Source of the DNA: Lawsonibacter hominis
GTDB lineage: Bacteria; Bacillota; Clostridia; Oscillospirales; Oscillospiraceae
DNA: 14,223 nucleotides
Assembly (NCBI RefSeq): GCF_014287895.1
Contig: NZ_JACOPP010000046.1
Coordinates: 1 to 14,223 of the forward strand
Direction of reading: 5' to 3'
A model generated the notes under the pieces. The model was not told the origin of the DNA. It saw only the letters and a program-made list of their open reading frames with translations, and searched no databases. This document shows positions 1 through 7,465 of the stretch, one piece after another. The first letter of the stretch is position 1; every line of letters begins with the position of its first letter. The translations under genes were made by a program, and so were the position numbers.

Positions 1-911
1 GGCTTGGTGAGCCGGATCACCGCCGCAAACGAGATCAGCAGCACCAGCAGACACACCGCCAGAATCCCTTTGCCAAAGCCCGTATTTACAAGCACATCGT
101 ACCAGTCTTTATTCAGGAAGTATAACAATGGGATGTTGCCAATGAGCAGGAATGCCATTGTGATAAATTCCTTGAAAGGCTCATAAAGCAGATAGTCCAG
201 TTCCGCCGCAACAATCCGCATATCCGAGAGTTTCCCGATGATCGGGGTGAGCGTGCTTTTCAGGCTCTTATCGTCCTGACAGGCGATAGCGGCATCCACC
301 CATTCCCGAAACACATAGTTGTCCAGCTTGGGCTTCATGTTGGAGAGTGCCTGTTTCACATCGGCGCTTATCATATTGGTTTCGGCCAAGAAGCCCCGGA
401 ACACATCTGCCACAGGCGGGTTCAGGTAATGGATGTTTTCTTCCACAGCGGTTATCATGCTCTCGCTGCGCAGATAGGAACTTGTGATGATAGACAGTCC
501 GGTTTCAATCTCGTTGTTCATCAGCTTTTTATAGCTGTGAGAGGTGAACAGGACATACCAGAACGGGAGCAAGCCCATCCCGGCCGCCAAAACCGGCAGC
601 ATAAAGTAGTTCTGAATCACAATACAGATCACAGCGCCCATTGCCGCCAGGAACAGTGAGAAAGCACAAATGGCGGCAAACTTCCCACCCTTTCCGGTGA
701 GAATCAACATCTCCTGTGCTTCCAGCACGGTTTTACGGATGCCCTTCGGCTCTTTGGGGTGGTTGACCTGCTGGATTCGCTTGGAAATCGGCTGTCGCCG
801 CCCAGAAAGCGGCTTGGTCAGTTCCTCCGCAAATGTAAAGGGGGTCATGTCCAGAATCAAGAAGATGCCTGTCAGCATCCCGACAAAGGCCAGCAAAATC
901 AATACAATCAC
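1..911 (-). CDS. TadB-like type II secretion F family membrane protein (3' end beyond window)
   Basis: About 303 codons are visible; the gene runs off the left edge without a stop. It starts with GTG, whose bases overlap the TGA of the upstream CpaF gene (GTGA overlap), and an AGGAGG lies 7 bases upstream, so this start is well supported. The N-terminus is a hydrophobic helix (MIVLILLAFVGMLTGIF), followed by a charged cytoplasmic stretch, a helical pair near residues 85-125 and two C-terminal hydrophobic segments near residues 245-300. This layout, its size and its place directly after a CpaF ATPase fit the inner-membrane platform protein TadB of Tad pili, which couples ATP hydrolysis by CpaF/TadA to pilin insertion. 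A TadC partner would be expected next, outside the window. The T2SSF family call is from layout and context rather than a strong motif; the gene itself is certain. Confidence 0.82.
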   Translation of the reverse strand, partial: MIVLILLAFVGMLTGIFLILDMTPFTFAEELTKPLSGRRQPISKRIQQVNHPKEPKGIRKTVLEAQEMLILTGKGGKFAAICAFSLFLAAMGAVICIVIQNYFMLPVLAAGMGLLPFWYVLFTSHSYKKLMNNEIETGLSIITSSYLRSESMITAVEENIHYLNPPVADVFRGFLAETNMISADVKQALSNMKPKLDNYVFREWVDAAIACQDDKSLKSTLTPIIGKLSDMRIVAAELDYLLYEPFKEFITMAFLLIGNIPLLYFLNKDWYDVLVNTGFGKGILAVCLLVLLISFAAVIRLTK

Positions 912-2284
912 GCAGTTTCCTCCTTTCCAGTATCCAGTTTTACACCGCCACCAGCGATACGCTCCAGCAGACGGGGCGGCATACCGTTTTCCAAAAGCCG
1001 CTTTTGCAGGCTGGCTGAGATCGTGGATACCTTTTGAAACTCGCCATGCACCTTTACCTTGCCATTTTCGATAGAGGTTTCCGACACATGATAGCGGTAG
1101 AGGGTGTGGAGCTGCCGGGTGCCGTCCTCCAGAATCTCACATTCGGTGATCTCCATGACGCGGCGGCTGTTGTCCTCCAGCTTCTTCACAAACAGAACGA
1201 TGGGAAACGCTTCCGTCACCAGGTTATATAGGGTCTTATCGCCCATGTCGTATTTCTGGGTACACAGCGTCACCATGCGGTAATAGGTTGCTTTGCAGCT
1301 ATTGGCATGGGTGGTGGTGATAACTGCGTGGCCGGTGCGGGCCGCCTCCTGTGCGGCGAAAGCCTCGGCCGATTTCATCTCACCGACACACACAATGTCC
1401 GGGTTACAGGTCAGGGCAAACTCCAAAAGGCGCTCCTGATCGTAGTTCTGCTTGGGATCGTCAGAAAAACGGGTAACGGTATGGACTACATTGTTGATGA
1501 CATTTCCTTCGGTATCCTCTTTCACAAGGTCAAATTCGCGGCACCCATTTTCAATGGTGAAGATTCTCTTTTCGTTGGGAATGGTGGAGAGAATCCAGCT
1601 CATCAGCGTGGTTTTACCGCTGCCGGTGGAACCAGTCACACAGATGGACAAACCGAACCGGAGAACTTCGGCCAGAAAGTCCAGCATTTCGGCGGTGGCT
1701 GTCCCGTAGCCAATGAAATCATCACGGCTCAACTTCTTGGGATTCACGATACGAATGGATGCAGCCACACCTTTTTCTTTGTCCGTGAGCGGATTGCCCA
1801 GAACCGTGATACGGATTTTATTGGAGAGATGGCCCACCACACCCGGCTGACTGTTATCCAGAATCATGCCGGACTTATGAAGGAGTCTGCGGATTACATC
1901 AACAGCGTGCTGTGGGGTCTGGAACCGATCTTTGGTGGGAACCACACGCCCGTCCGCATAAGTGATTTTCACATCTTTCCACGAATTGATGTTAATTTCC
2001 TCCACATCATTTGCGAAAAGATAGGGCGTCAAGAAGGAGAACTCAGCCATTTCCGTATAGAGTTTGTCGATCAGTTCCTCATGGCTCATGCCCTCAACGC
2101 CCAGACTGTAATCGTTGAGATACTTTGCGATGTATGCGGTAATCTGCTGGTGCTGCTCCTCCGGGTTATCGGTAATCAGGGTCGAATACTTGCTGGCGAG
2201 ATATTCCTGAATCTCTGCCAGCACTTCGGGAAATGTCCGCTTGTTCCTGCTGGTATTGAAGAACAGGTCAATATTACTTGCCAT
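908..2284 (-). CDS. CpaF/TadA-family (VirB11-like) secretion ATPase
   Basis: This 458-residue protein is a type II/IV secretion ATPase of the CpaF/TadA branch. It has a helical N-terminal region (1-90), an N-terminal domain (about 90-200), Walker A GSTGSGKT at 218-225, a Walker B region PDIVCVGEM near 295-303 and a His box TGHAVITTTHAN near 317-328. CpaF proteins form cytoplasmic hexamers that power Tad pilus extension and retraction. I place the start at 2284 (MASNIDLFF), where GGAGG lies 9 bases upstream, rather than at a longer reading starting at 2326 that has no better site and overlaps the previous gene more. It overlaps the upstream MinD-like gene by 11 bases and the next gene by 4. 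In conjugation systems VirB11 ATPases are related, but the neighbours (CpaB, CpaE, TadV, TadB types) point to a Tad pilus role. Confidence 0.93.
   Translation of the reverse strand: MASNIDLFFNTSRNKRTFPEVLAEIQEYLASKYSTLITDNPEEQHQQITAYIAKYLNDYSLGVEGMSHEELIDKLYTEMAEFSFLTPYLFANDVEEININSWKDVKITYADGRVVPTKDRFQTPQHAVDVIRRLLHKSGMILDNSQPGVVGHLSNKIRITVLGNPLTDKEKGVAASIRIVNPKKLSRDDFIGYGTATAEMLDFLAEVLRFGLSICVTGSTGSGKTTLMSWILSTIPNEKRIFTIENGCREFDLVKEDTEGNVINNVVHTVTRFSDDPKQNYDQERLLEFALTCNPDIVCVGEMKSAEAFAAQEAARTGHAVITTTHANSCKATYYRMVTLCTQKYDMGDKTLYNLVTEAFPIVLFVKKLEDNSRRVMEITECEILEDGTRQLHTLYRYHVSETSIENGKVKVHGEFQKVSTISASLQKRLLENGMPPRLLERIAGGGVKLDTGKEETA
919..924 (-). promoter_or_regulatory. Ribosome binding site that fixes the GTG start of the TadB-like gene
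   Basis: On the minus strand AGGAGG lies 7 bases before the GTG at 911, within the last codons of the CpaF gene. It supports a non-ATG start overlapping the upstream stop, meaning translation of the platform protein is probably coupled to CpaF. Confidence 0.8.
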
Positions 2285-3029
2285 CTCCGAACACCTCCCC
2301 GGCAATAGCGGCAATGACCGGCTCATAGGTCTTGGCCTCTTTACCGGAAAGCGGTTCCAGCAGTTTCAGCGTCGCCGCCTGTTCCTCCAACGAAGGAAGA
2401 TACGGCAGCCGGTATTTCACACCGCCAAAGGAGTTCTCGTATTCGCTGCCACCCTGATAAGGGCGCGTGTTGGACAGCACCTTGATGTGCTGTTCCGGTT
2501 TGAACTTTCTGTCAGCAACTAGCGACAGATAGGACGAGAAGTAGGAGATGGCCTTCAGGTCACAGCTGCACACCCGCAGCACATCATCCGCCACCTCCAG
2601 TGCGGTGGTCGCCAGCACATTGCCGGTCAAAAGGCTGGTGCAGTCCACAATCACATAGTCTGCGATGTGCCGCAGCAGAACCAGCATATCCACCGCCTTT
2701 TCCTTGCTGTACTCCGCATGGGTAAAGACATTTTCACCGGCCTTGTAGCCCAGAAAGCTGATATAGGGGTTTTTCTCACAGGGAACACAGGTCTTGAGAA
2801 CCTGTTCCTGCGTCATTCCGGGAGCCGCCAGCAGTTCGCCTACGGACACATCCGGCAGTTTCTTCTCGCTGACCACAGCCGGAAGCGTGGGCGCCGTCAC
2901 ATCGGTAAACACCAGCACCACATTTTTCTTCCGCTTGGACAATTCCAGGGCCAGTTTGACCGCAGTTACGGTTTTCCCGCCCCCAGGGCTGCCCCACACG
3001 GCAAGCATCTGTTTCTGCTTATTCGCCAT
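2274..3029 (-). CDS. MinD/ParA-like ATPase, probable CpaE/TadZ counterpart
   Basis: This 251-residue protein has a P-loop at 13-20 (GSPGGGKT) directly after a hydrophobic strand, and a Walker B-like strand YVIVDC ending near residue 130. It lacks the signature lysine of the deviant Walker A (KGGxGKT), with Ser-Pro at that place, so it is a divergent member. In Tad loci the CpaE/TadZ ATPase positions the pilus at the membrane and lies next to CpaB and CpaF, as here. The start at 3029 (MANKQKQ) has AGGAGG 12 bases upstream; longer readings up to 3266 merely shadow the SAF gene. It overlaps both neighbours by 11 bases. The C-terminal 80 residues (after about 170) match nothing I know and may replace a receiver domain absent here. 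A plain chromosome-partitioning role is less likely given the context. Confidence 0.83.
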   Translation of the reverse strand: MANKQKQMLAVWGSPGGGKTVTAVKLALELSKRKKNVVLVFTDVTAPTLPAVVSEKKLPDVSVGELLAAPGMTQEQVLKTCVPCEKNPYISFLGYKAGENVFTHAEYSKEKAVDMLVLLRHIADYVIVDCTSLLTGNVLATTALEVADDVLRVCSCDLKAISYFSSYLSLVADRKFKPEQHIKVLSNTRPYQGGSEYENSFGGVKYRLPYLPSLEEQAATLKLLEPLSGKEAKTYEPVIAAIAGEVFGDGK

Positions 3030-3894
3030 CGGTATTCTCAACCTCCTGTTCCTCTGCGGGTTCATTGCCGGCCGCATTATCACCGGTGTTGTCGGCCACA
3101 TTGTTATCATCGGATACCTCACCCTGTTCGCCATCCTGAGCTGCGGTATCTTCCTCCGGCTCCACAAAGAACTGATCCTGAGCTGCCAGGAACTTTTCGG
3201 CGTTCTCACGGGTTCCACGGTACACAAACGCCAGGTGCAGACTGTTGGATTCCTCCAAATGCGCAAGGAGTTGTGCCTGTTCGGTATTTACCAGCAGGGT
3301 AATGGTGGACGGGAGCGATTCTTCGGGATTTTCTTCCTCGTCATCCTGGGGCGCCTGATATTCCTTGTCGGCGCCGGAACTCTGTGTTGCGGCCAGGACC
3401 TCTACATACTTGAGTTCCGGGGGCTGGGTGGTTTCTCCTGTATCCTTATCGGTTGCAAAGAGCATGATGATGTCACCAGCTTCCACCTTGCCGGAACCGC
3501 CTTTGGCAAAGGTGGGAATGGTAACGGAGATCGCCACTTTGGAACCGTCCAGCTTGGTCAGGTACTCGTACTGAGTCAGTGGTTCAGAAGAAAGCCAGCC
3601 GGTGTTTACATCTGTGTTTTTGCGAAGTTCTACATCGGTATATCGGCCTACTACCTCGTCAAGTGATGTGGCAATGGCGTCAGACATACCGGACGCGCCT
3701 CTGGTGTAGACCTCAACCATATCCGCCGTGATATAGGTGCCACGGGGAATCACCTCGGCTTTCACCCGTACCGCTTCGGTCTGGGCCTTCAAACCCGCAT
3801 TGAAAAGGGGCGTGATGCCAAAGCAAACCAGGACGGCCAGCAGGATACAAACCGCACCGATAATCGTCCGGTTTCTGAAAATATTCTTGTTCAA
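3019..3894 (-). CDS. SAF-domain CpaB/RcpC-like pilus assembly protein with acidic tail
   Basis: The 291-residue protein has a short basic N-terminus, one transmembrane helix at about 10-30, and a SAF-type region at about 42-110 (VKAEVIPRGTYITADMV is typical of the SAF start). A beta-rich region and an acidic low-complexity C-terminal tail of about 47 residues without any Lys or Arg (about 245-291) follow. CpaB/RcpC proteins are envelope components of Tad pilus machines; in a Gram-positive cell it would be anchored in the membrane and face outward. The start codon is TTG, supported by GGAGG 7 bases upstream. It lies 18 bases after the prepilin peptidase gene and overlaps the MinD-like gene by 11 bases. 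SAF domains also occur in other proteins (antifreeze-like, flagellar FlgA), but the neighbours decide for CpaB. Confidence 0.85.
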   Translation of the reverse strand: MNKNIFRNRTIIGAVCILLAVLVCFGITPLFNAGLKAQTEAVRVKAEVIPRGTYITADMVEVYTRGASGMSDAIATSLDEVVGRYTDVELRKNTDVNTGWLSSEPLTQYEYLTKLDGSKVAISVTIPTFAKGGSGKVEAGDIIMLFATDKDTGETTQPPELKYVEVLAATQSSGADKEYQAPQDDEEENPEESLPSTITLLVNTEQAQLLAHLEESNSLHLAFVYRGTRENAEKFLAAQDQFFVEPEEDTAAQDGEQGEVSDDNNVADNTGDNAAGNEPAEEQEVENTDGE

Positions 3895-3901
3895 GTTGAT
3901 A

Positions 3902-3906
3902 CCTCC
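3902..3906 (-). promoter_or_regulatory. Ribosome binding site that fixes the TTG start of the SAF gene
   Basis: GGAGG on the minus strand, 7 bases before TTG at 3894. No ATG or GTG fits this site in the same frame, so the TTG start is the best reading. Confidence 0.7.
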
Positions 3907-3912
3907 ATTTGT

Positions 3913-4359
3913 TCAGATTACAGCGGCCGCAGCCGCCAGCCAATAAGCAGTTACGCCGCCAATGCAGAAGAACGGGGCAAGTGGCAGCCGGATGGAAGAA
4001 AAGTCCTGTCTGCGTACTCCAAACAGCATTACTCCTGTAAGCACGGCCAGGATCAGAGATAAAATGCTGTGCAGCAGACCAGGCCCCACTCCCAGAACAA
4101 AGCCACAAGCCCCCATCAGCTTAATGTCCCCACCGCCAATGGCAAGGGTTTTCCCATGTGTCAGTAATGCAGCCAACAGGTACGGACCTCCCGTAACAAG
4201 AAGCCCCGCCACAGAAGCGGCGGGGCGCAGCTCTATCAAGCCACAAACTAAAATCATGGCCGGAATCAGATTGGGAATCTCTCGTTCTTTCATATCCCAG
4301 AGCGCAGCACAAGCCAACAGCAGGCCAAATACCACGCCTTTTACAATCAGAGGATTCAT
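3913..4359 (-). CDS. A24 family prepilin peptidase (TadV/CpaA type)
   Basis: This 148-residue, strongly hydrophobic protein has about four to six membrane helices and both aspartates of type IV prepilin peptidases. The first is D22 in WDMKEREIPN and the second is D78 in GGGDIKLM (the GxGD signature). It is short and has no N-terminal methyltransferase domain, as in TadV/CpaA. It would cut prepilins after a Gly on the cytoplasmic side of the membrane. The ATG overlaps the TGA of the upstream DUF3848 gene (ATGA), so translation is probably coupled. It is followed by the SAF, MinD-like and CpaF genes. The substrate is not obvious beside it; the small protein encoded at 8932-9195 is a candidate (see findings). 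An 8-base GC-rich inverted repeat (4203-4210/4219-4226) lies inside the gene and is read as coding. Confidence 0.93.
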   Translation of the reverse strand: MNPLIVKGVVFGLLLACAALWDMKEREIPNLIPAMILVCGLIELRPAASVAGLLVTGGPYLLAALLTHGKTLAIGGGDIKLMGACGFVLGVGPGLLHSILSLILAVLTGVMLFGVRRQDFSSIRLPLAPFFCIGGVTAYWLAAAAAVI

Positions 4360-5075
4360 GGCTCCATATCACCGACCCACTCCAGATCCGGGTTGTCCAG
4401 TATCTCGCTATGCAAATCATAGAAATACCGCAGTTCCGCAGGCGGCTCACCATTGACGTCAAACTCATGGCGGCGAAGTTCATTTAACCTTTTTCCCGCT
4501 GCTTGCTTTGCCGTGCTTTGGATTCTGTCTATATCCAGATAGGAGTAATCAACTCCCATCCATTCCGTGTAGAGAGCCGCCAAAGGCTGCGGATAAGACA
4601 ACAGAGCGTCCGTTTCCCACTCGTCCAACCCTTCCTCCAGATGGCAGAGGAAATCTTCTTTGATGATCTTCTCGTAGGCATGGTCAAGAATTTCTTTAGG
4701 CGGCAGGGCGGCGAGTTCTTCCATACGGGCATCAAACTCGGCTTTGGCCCGTTCATAGAGCAGATCGCCCCGATACTCGGCGCCTTTGTCCTGAAGGAAG
4801 TAGTACACCACTTCGCTGATATTGTTCGGATTCATGCAGCGATCCGGGACGGGGGTATTACGGAATAACCATGCCGATTCCAATACATTTTCCATCGCAA
4901 GCAGCATATCCCGCTGAATATCGCACAGCGGTATATTTTCCAGCTCTTCTCGGATTGCGAGCATGGTCTGAAGCTGCTCAAAATACGGATCACCGGAAGA
5001 AAGTTCCTCCGGCGGTCGGGCAAAGCGATGGATTTCCATTTCCAGCTTTTCTTTTAATGCGTCAGTTTCCAGCAT
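4356..5075 (-). CDS. DUF3848-type protein of mobile elements
   Basis: A 239-residue soluble, acidic, mainly helical protein without signal peptide or membrane helix. The segment at about 100-190 (LPPKEILDHAYEKIIKEDFL, then PQPLAALYTEWMGVDYSYLD) resembles DUF3848, a family I know from conjugative elements of Clostridia; no function is established. The N-terminal hundred residues and the last fifty are not recognised. The ATG at 5075 has a strong GGAGGTGAT site 3 to 4 bases upstream of the usual spacing window, and no competing start. It lies after the small membrane ORF (5088-5180) and overlaps the prepilin peptidase gene by 4 bases. Its place between methyltransferase and pilus genes gives no firm clue to its role. 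Confidence 0.75.
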   Translation of the reverse strand: MLETDALKEKLEMEIHRFARPPEELSSGDPYFEQLQTMLAIREELENIPLCDIQRDMLLAMENVLESAWLFRNTPVPDRCMNPNNISEVVYYFLQDKGAEYRGDLLYERAKAEFDARMEELAALPPKEILDHAYEKIIKEDFLCHLEEGLDEWETDALLSYPQPLAALYTEWMGVDYSYLDIDRIQSTAKQAAGKRLNELRRHEFDVNGEPPAELRYFYDLHSEILDNPDLEWVGDMEP

Positions 5076-5087
5076 GAATCACCTCCA

Positions 5088-5180
5088 TCACATGATTTGT
5101 CGATAGAATACGGCGATGGCGGTCATTGCGACCGCCATGCCGATAAAAATGGGCCACGGGTTCCAATTTTTCTGAAACAT
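5088..5180 (-). CDS. Small single-helix membrane protein (30 residues)
   Basis: A 30-codon ORF starts one base after the methyltransferase stop (TAA G ATG), with GGAG six bases upstream, and ends 12 bases before the DUF3848 start. The product begins MFQKNWNPWP and continues with a hydrophobic helix (about residues 10-26) and a short basic end (YRQIM), a typical layout for a tiny single-pass membrane protein. It fills an otherwise empty 106-base gap with exactly the spacing seen elsewhere in the string. A 9-base perfect inverted repeat (5116-5124 and 5130-5138, loop 5 bases) lies inside it, so an RNA structure is the alternative reading. Function unknown. Confidence 0.6.
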   Translation of the reverse strand: MFQKNWNPWPIFIGMAVAMTAIAVFYRQIM

Positions 5181-5181
5181 C

Positions 5182-6651
5182 TTATTCTCCACATTCCAAT
5201 GCCTTCTGTGCGGCAAGGATTTGTTTCCCAATGGCGTAGATTACAGGAACCGTCACGGAATTACCGGCTTGCCGGTATAGCTGATTGTCGCTATTAACTG
5301 CCCGTGCCTTATCAAACATCTCGTCCGTAAAGCCTTGCAGTCGCCAGCACTCACGGGGCGTCAGTCTGCGGATCAGGCCGCACCCGGCAAAAGCTGTGCC
5401 TTGATTACAAGAGGTTTCCAGCGTCGTGGCAAGGTCTTTGCCGACCCGTCCGCGCCGCGTCTTGCTCTCCGGGAAAGAAAGGTTGATACTGTCGCCGCAG
5501 CGGGCAATATCATATCCTTTCTTTGTTGCTTCTCGAATCTGCATCCCGTAGGGACACTCATCGCAGTCTTGAAATAGCACTCCATGCCGATCCTGCGCCG
5601 TAACGGTGAAAGACGGCTCCCCGCAGTTCTTGATTCTCCGTCCGTTTTGCCGTTTTTCTTCCCGATCTGGGGTCACGACAGCACGGCAGCCATAGAACAC
5701 CCCGGAACTGCCGCCCCAATTACTGATGGTGCGGTTATAGGCGGAGAGGATGCAGCGGGCTTCTCTGGTGAGTTTCGCCTTCCCGGTGCAAATGTCCACA
5801 AAGGACAGAACCGCATCCTTGTCCATCCCTGTGGGAGAGATCAGAACACCGGAATTGTCCCCGCCACGGTTGGTAATGCCGCTGTTATACTTGGCCTTGA
5901 TGCAGCGGGCGTGATCGGTCAGCTTGGGATTACCATTGCAAAGGTCAACGAAATACAGGCCGGTCTTTCCTCCCCAGCCACCAGACTGTGCAGCCATTGT
6001 TACGCTGATGCCTGCCGGGTCATAGACGCGCTGCCCCTGCATACCACCTATGAGTTGGATAAGAGCTTTGCCACTGCCTGCGGGGACAGGAAATATTTTG
6101 GGTCCGCGTCCGGCTCCAGGATGTCGGCAAGCGACAATGAACACTCGCTCTCGATTTTGAGGGGGGCCGAAATACTTTGTATTGAGCAGTCCGTATTCGA
6201 TATGGTAGCCGAGTGAGGCCAGCGTATCGAGAACGGTCGCAAAGTCCCATCCTCCATGAATGGATAGGAGATTCTTAACATTTTCAAGGACAATCCATGT
6301 GGGTCGATTTTCAGGACTTTGGCCTTTGACGAGTTGAGCAAGTGTAAAAAAGAGTCCACTTCTTGCTCCGTCAAGCCCTCGCTGGCGGCCAGCGACCGAA
6401 ATATCCTGACACGGGAATCCTCCTGCCCACAGGTCTGCTCTGGGGAGATCTGCGGGGGCGACTTTTGTGATGTCGGCTGCATACCATTCATCCTCCTTTA
6501 CATCGTGAATGGCTCTGTAACTGCGGTCGGCATACTTATCAATCTCACAATGCCCCACACAGCGCATCCCGCATAGCTCAAAGCCCTTGCGGAAACCGCC
6601 GATGCCTGCGAAGAAATCCAGAAATGTCATCTGCTCCATCGGCAGCCTCAC
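5182..6651 (-). CDS. C5-cytosine DNA methyltransferase with repeated target-recognition region
   Basis: This 489-residue enzyme transfers methyl from S-adenosylmethionine to carbon 5 of cytosine. Motif I is LDFFAGIGGF (11-20), motif IV GGFPCQDIS with catalytic C81, motif VI ENV (123-125), motif VIII QNRERVFI (165-172), motif IX RRLTPRECWRLQGF (428-441) and motif X YRQAGNSVTVPVI (459-471); all are in order and look intact. The region between VIII and IX is about 255 residues, long for the family, and contains a repeated module (about 234-270 and 284-318). No restriction enzyme gene adjoins it, so it probably protects the element from host restriction. I use the GTG at 6651, which forms a GTGA overlap with the DUF3849 stop; ATG at 6639 (GAGG six bases upstream) is an equally possible start. 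Target sequence cannot be read from the protein. Confidence 0.94.
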   Translation of the reverse strand: MRLPMEQMTFLDFFAGIGGFRKGFELCGMRCVGHCEIDKYADRSYRAIHDVKEDEWYAADITKVAPADLPRADLWAGGFPCQDISVAGRQRGLDGARSGLFFTLAQLVKGQSPENRPTWIVLENVKNLLSIHGGWDFATVLDTLASLGYHIEYGLLNTKYFGPPQNRERVFIVACRHPGAGRGPKIFPVPAGSGKALIQLIGGMQGQRVYDPAGISVTMAAQSGGWGGKTGLYFVDLCNGNPKLTDHARCIKAKYNSGITNRGGDNSGVLISPTGMDKDAVLSFVDICTGKAKLTREARCILSAYNRTISNWGGSSGVFYGCRAVVTPDREEKRQNGRRIKNCGEPSFTVTAQDRHGVLFQDCDECPYGMQIREATKKGYDIARCGDSINLSFPESKTRRGRVGKDLATTLETSCNQGTAFAGCGLIRRLTPRECWRLQGFTDEMFDKARAVNSDNQLYRQAGNSVTVPVIYAIGKQILAAQKALECGE

Positions 6652-7130
6652 AGTTCTGCCGTCATATCCTCGTCAAGCTCATCTTGCTCGATTTCATTCA
6701 TGTGGTTGGTTTCTTCCTGTTCGTCCTCAAGCTCCATCAGCTTCACAAAGACGGCGTTAACAACGCACGGATCAATCTCCGTGACATATCGGGTGGTCGG
6801 GTCTACCTGATGTGCCTCCCTCGGCTCTCTTGTGTCAGGGAAGTCCGTTTTGCCCGCTCGGTCAAGCACGGCCTGATCGAACCGTGCGTCCCAATCGGAA
6901 AACTGGATAGTACGGGACAGCACATACATCGCCCGTTCTGTTCCATAACAGCGCACCAATTCTTCGATAAAGGCGTCCAGTTCACGGGTATTGAAGGCAG
7001 TCATGGCCTTATCCTGAATGAAGTTGCGGCAGGACATATTGATGTTGTAGCTGTCACACCAGAGAGCCGCTTCATCCTTTCGGGCGGCTTCCTCCAGCGA
7101 GGGGTAGTAGACCGGAATGGTTGCGTACAT
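6648..7130 (-). CDS. DUF3849-type protein of mobile elements
   Basis: A 160-residue soluble protein. Residues about 8-95 (YYPSLEEAARKDEAALWCDS; then ERAMYVLSRTIQFSDWDARF) resemble DUF3849, a family of unknown function common in conjugative elements and plasmids of Clostridia. The last 30 residues are very acidic. The ATG overlaps the TAA of the upstream PrgI-like gene (TAATG) with only a weak ribosome site, which suggests translational coupling, and its own TGA overlaps the methyltransferase GTG. DUF3848 and DUF3849 proteins here bracket the methyltransferase. The family assignment is from memory of the conserved tryptophan and YVL segments; function is not known. Confidence 0.75.
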   Translation of the reverse strand: MYATIPVYYPSLEEAARKDEAALWCDSYNINMSCRNFIQDKAMTAFNTRELDAFIEELVRCYGTERAMYVLSRTIQFSDWDARFDQAVLDRAGKTDFPDTREPREAHQVDPTTRYVTEIDPCVVNAVFVKLMELEDEQEETNHMNEIEQDELDEDMTAEL

Positions 7131-7453
7131 TATTCAAGCCCCCATTCATCCCCGTAACGATACGGGTAGATTTTCTGTCCGCGTAAAAAGCGAATCAGGT
7201 TTTGCACCTGATCTACCACGGACAAATTGCTCTGGTCTTTGGTAGTCATCATCACAGAGCCAAAGATACCGGCCAGGGCCAGGATAACGGTGGTTGTCAC
7301 ATTCCCGGTAAAGAGCCAGGCCAGCGCCGCTATGCCGCCCATCACCAGGGACCCCACAATGGATTGAAAAAGCTGTTTTTTCCCAAAGCCAGTAAACAGT
7401 TCGGCCTCCGGCTTCACGCCCAGAGGGATGTAGAGTTTCAAATCTTCGTCCAT
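7130..7453 (-). CDS. PrgI-like (VirB3-like) conjugal transfer membrane protein
   Basis: A 107-residue protein with a short N-terminal cytoplasmic stretch (LYIPLGVKPEAELF), two closely spaced membrane helices at about 29-49 and 53-70, and a soluble C-terminus ending in a YPYRYGDEW segment. Size and layout match PrgI-family proteins of Gram-positive type IV secretion systems, which take the place of VirB3 and associate with the VirB4 ATPase. The start at 7453 has AGGAGG 5 bases upstream; the GTG two codons earlier would overlap that site. PrgI is normally followed by a virB4 gene, but here a DUF3849 gene follows. It lies 12 bases after a small two-helix membrane protein gene. Confidence 0.82.
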   Translation of the reverse strand: MDEDLKLYIPLGVKPEAELFTGFGKKQLFQSIVGSLVMGGIAALAWLFTGNVTTTVILALAGIFGSVMMTTKDQSNLSVVDQVQNLIRFLRGQKIYPYRYGDEWGLE

Positions 7454-7465
7454 TTGCACCTCCTG

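Noticed and set aside
1307..2308. Plus-strand open frame of 333 codons opposite the CpaF gene
   Set aside because: It is antisense to a clear ATPase gene with all family motifs, has no recognisable domain, and results from codon bias on the other strand.
2794..3666. Plus-strand open frame of 290 codons with hydrophobic stretches
   Set aside because: Opposite two real genes (MinD-like and SAF). Hydrophobic segments arise from reading acidic codons on the opposite strand, not from a membrane protein.
4203..4226. 8-base GC-rich inverted repeat with 8-base loop that looks like a terminator stem
   Set aside because: It lies inside the intact prepilin peptidase gene, has no U-run on the transcript side, and is explained by GC-rich coding sequence.
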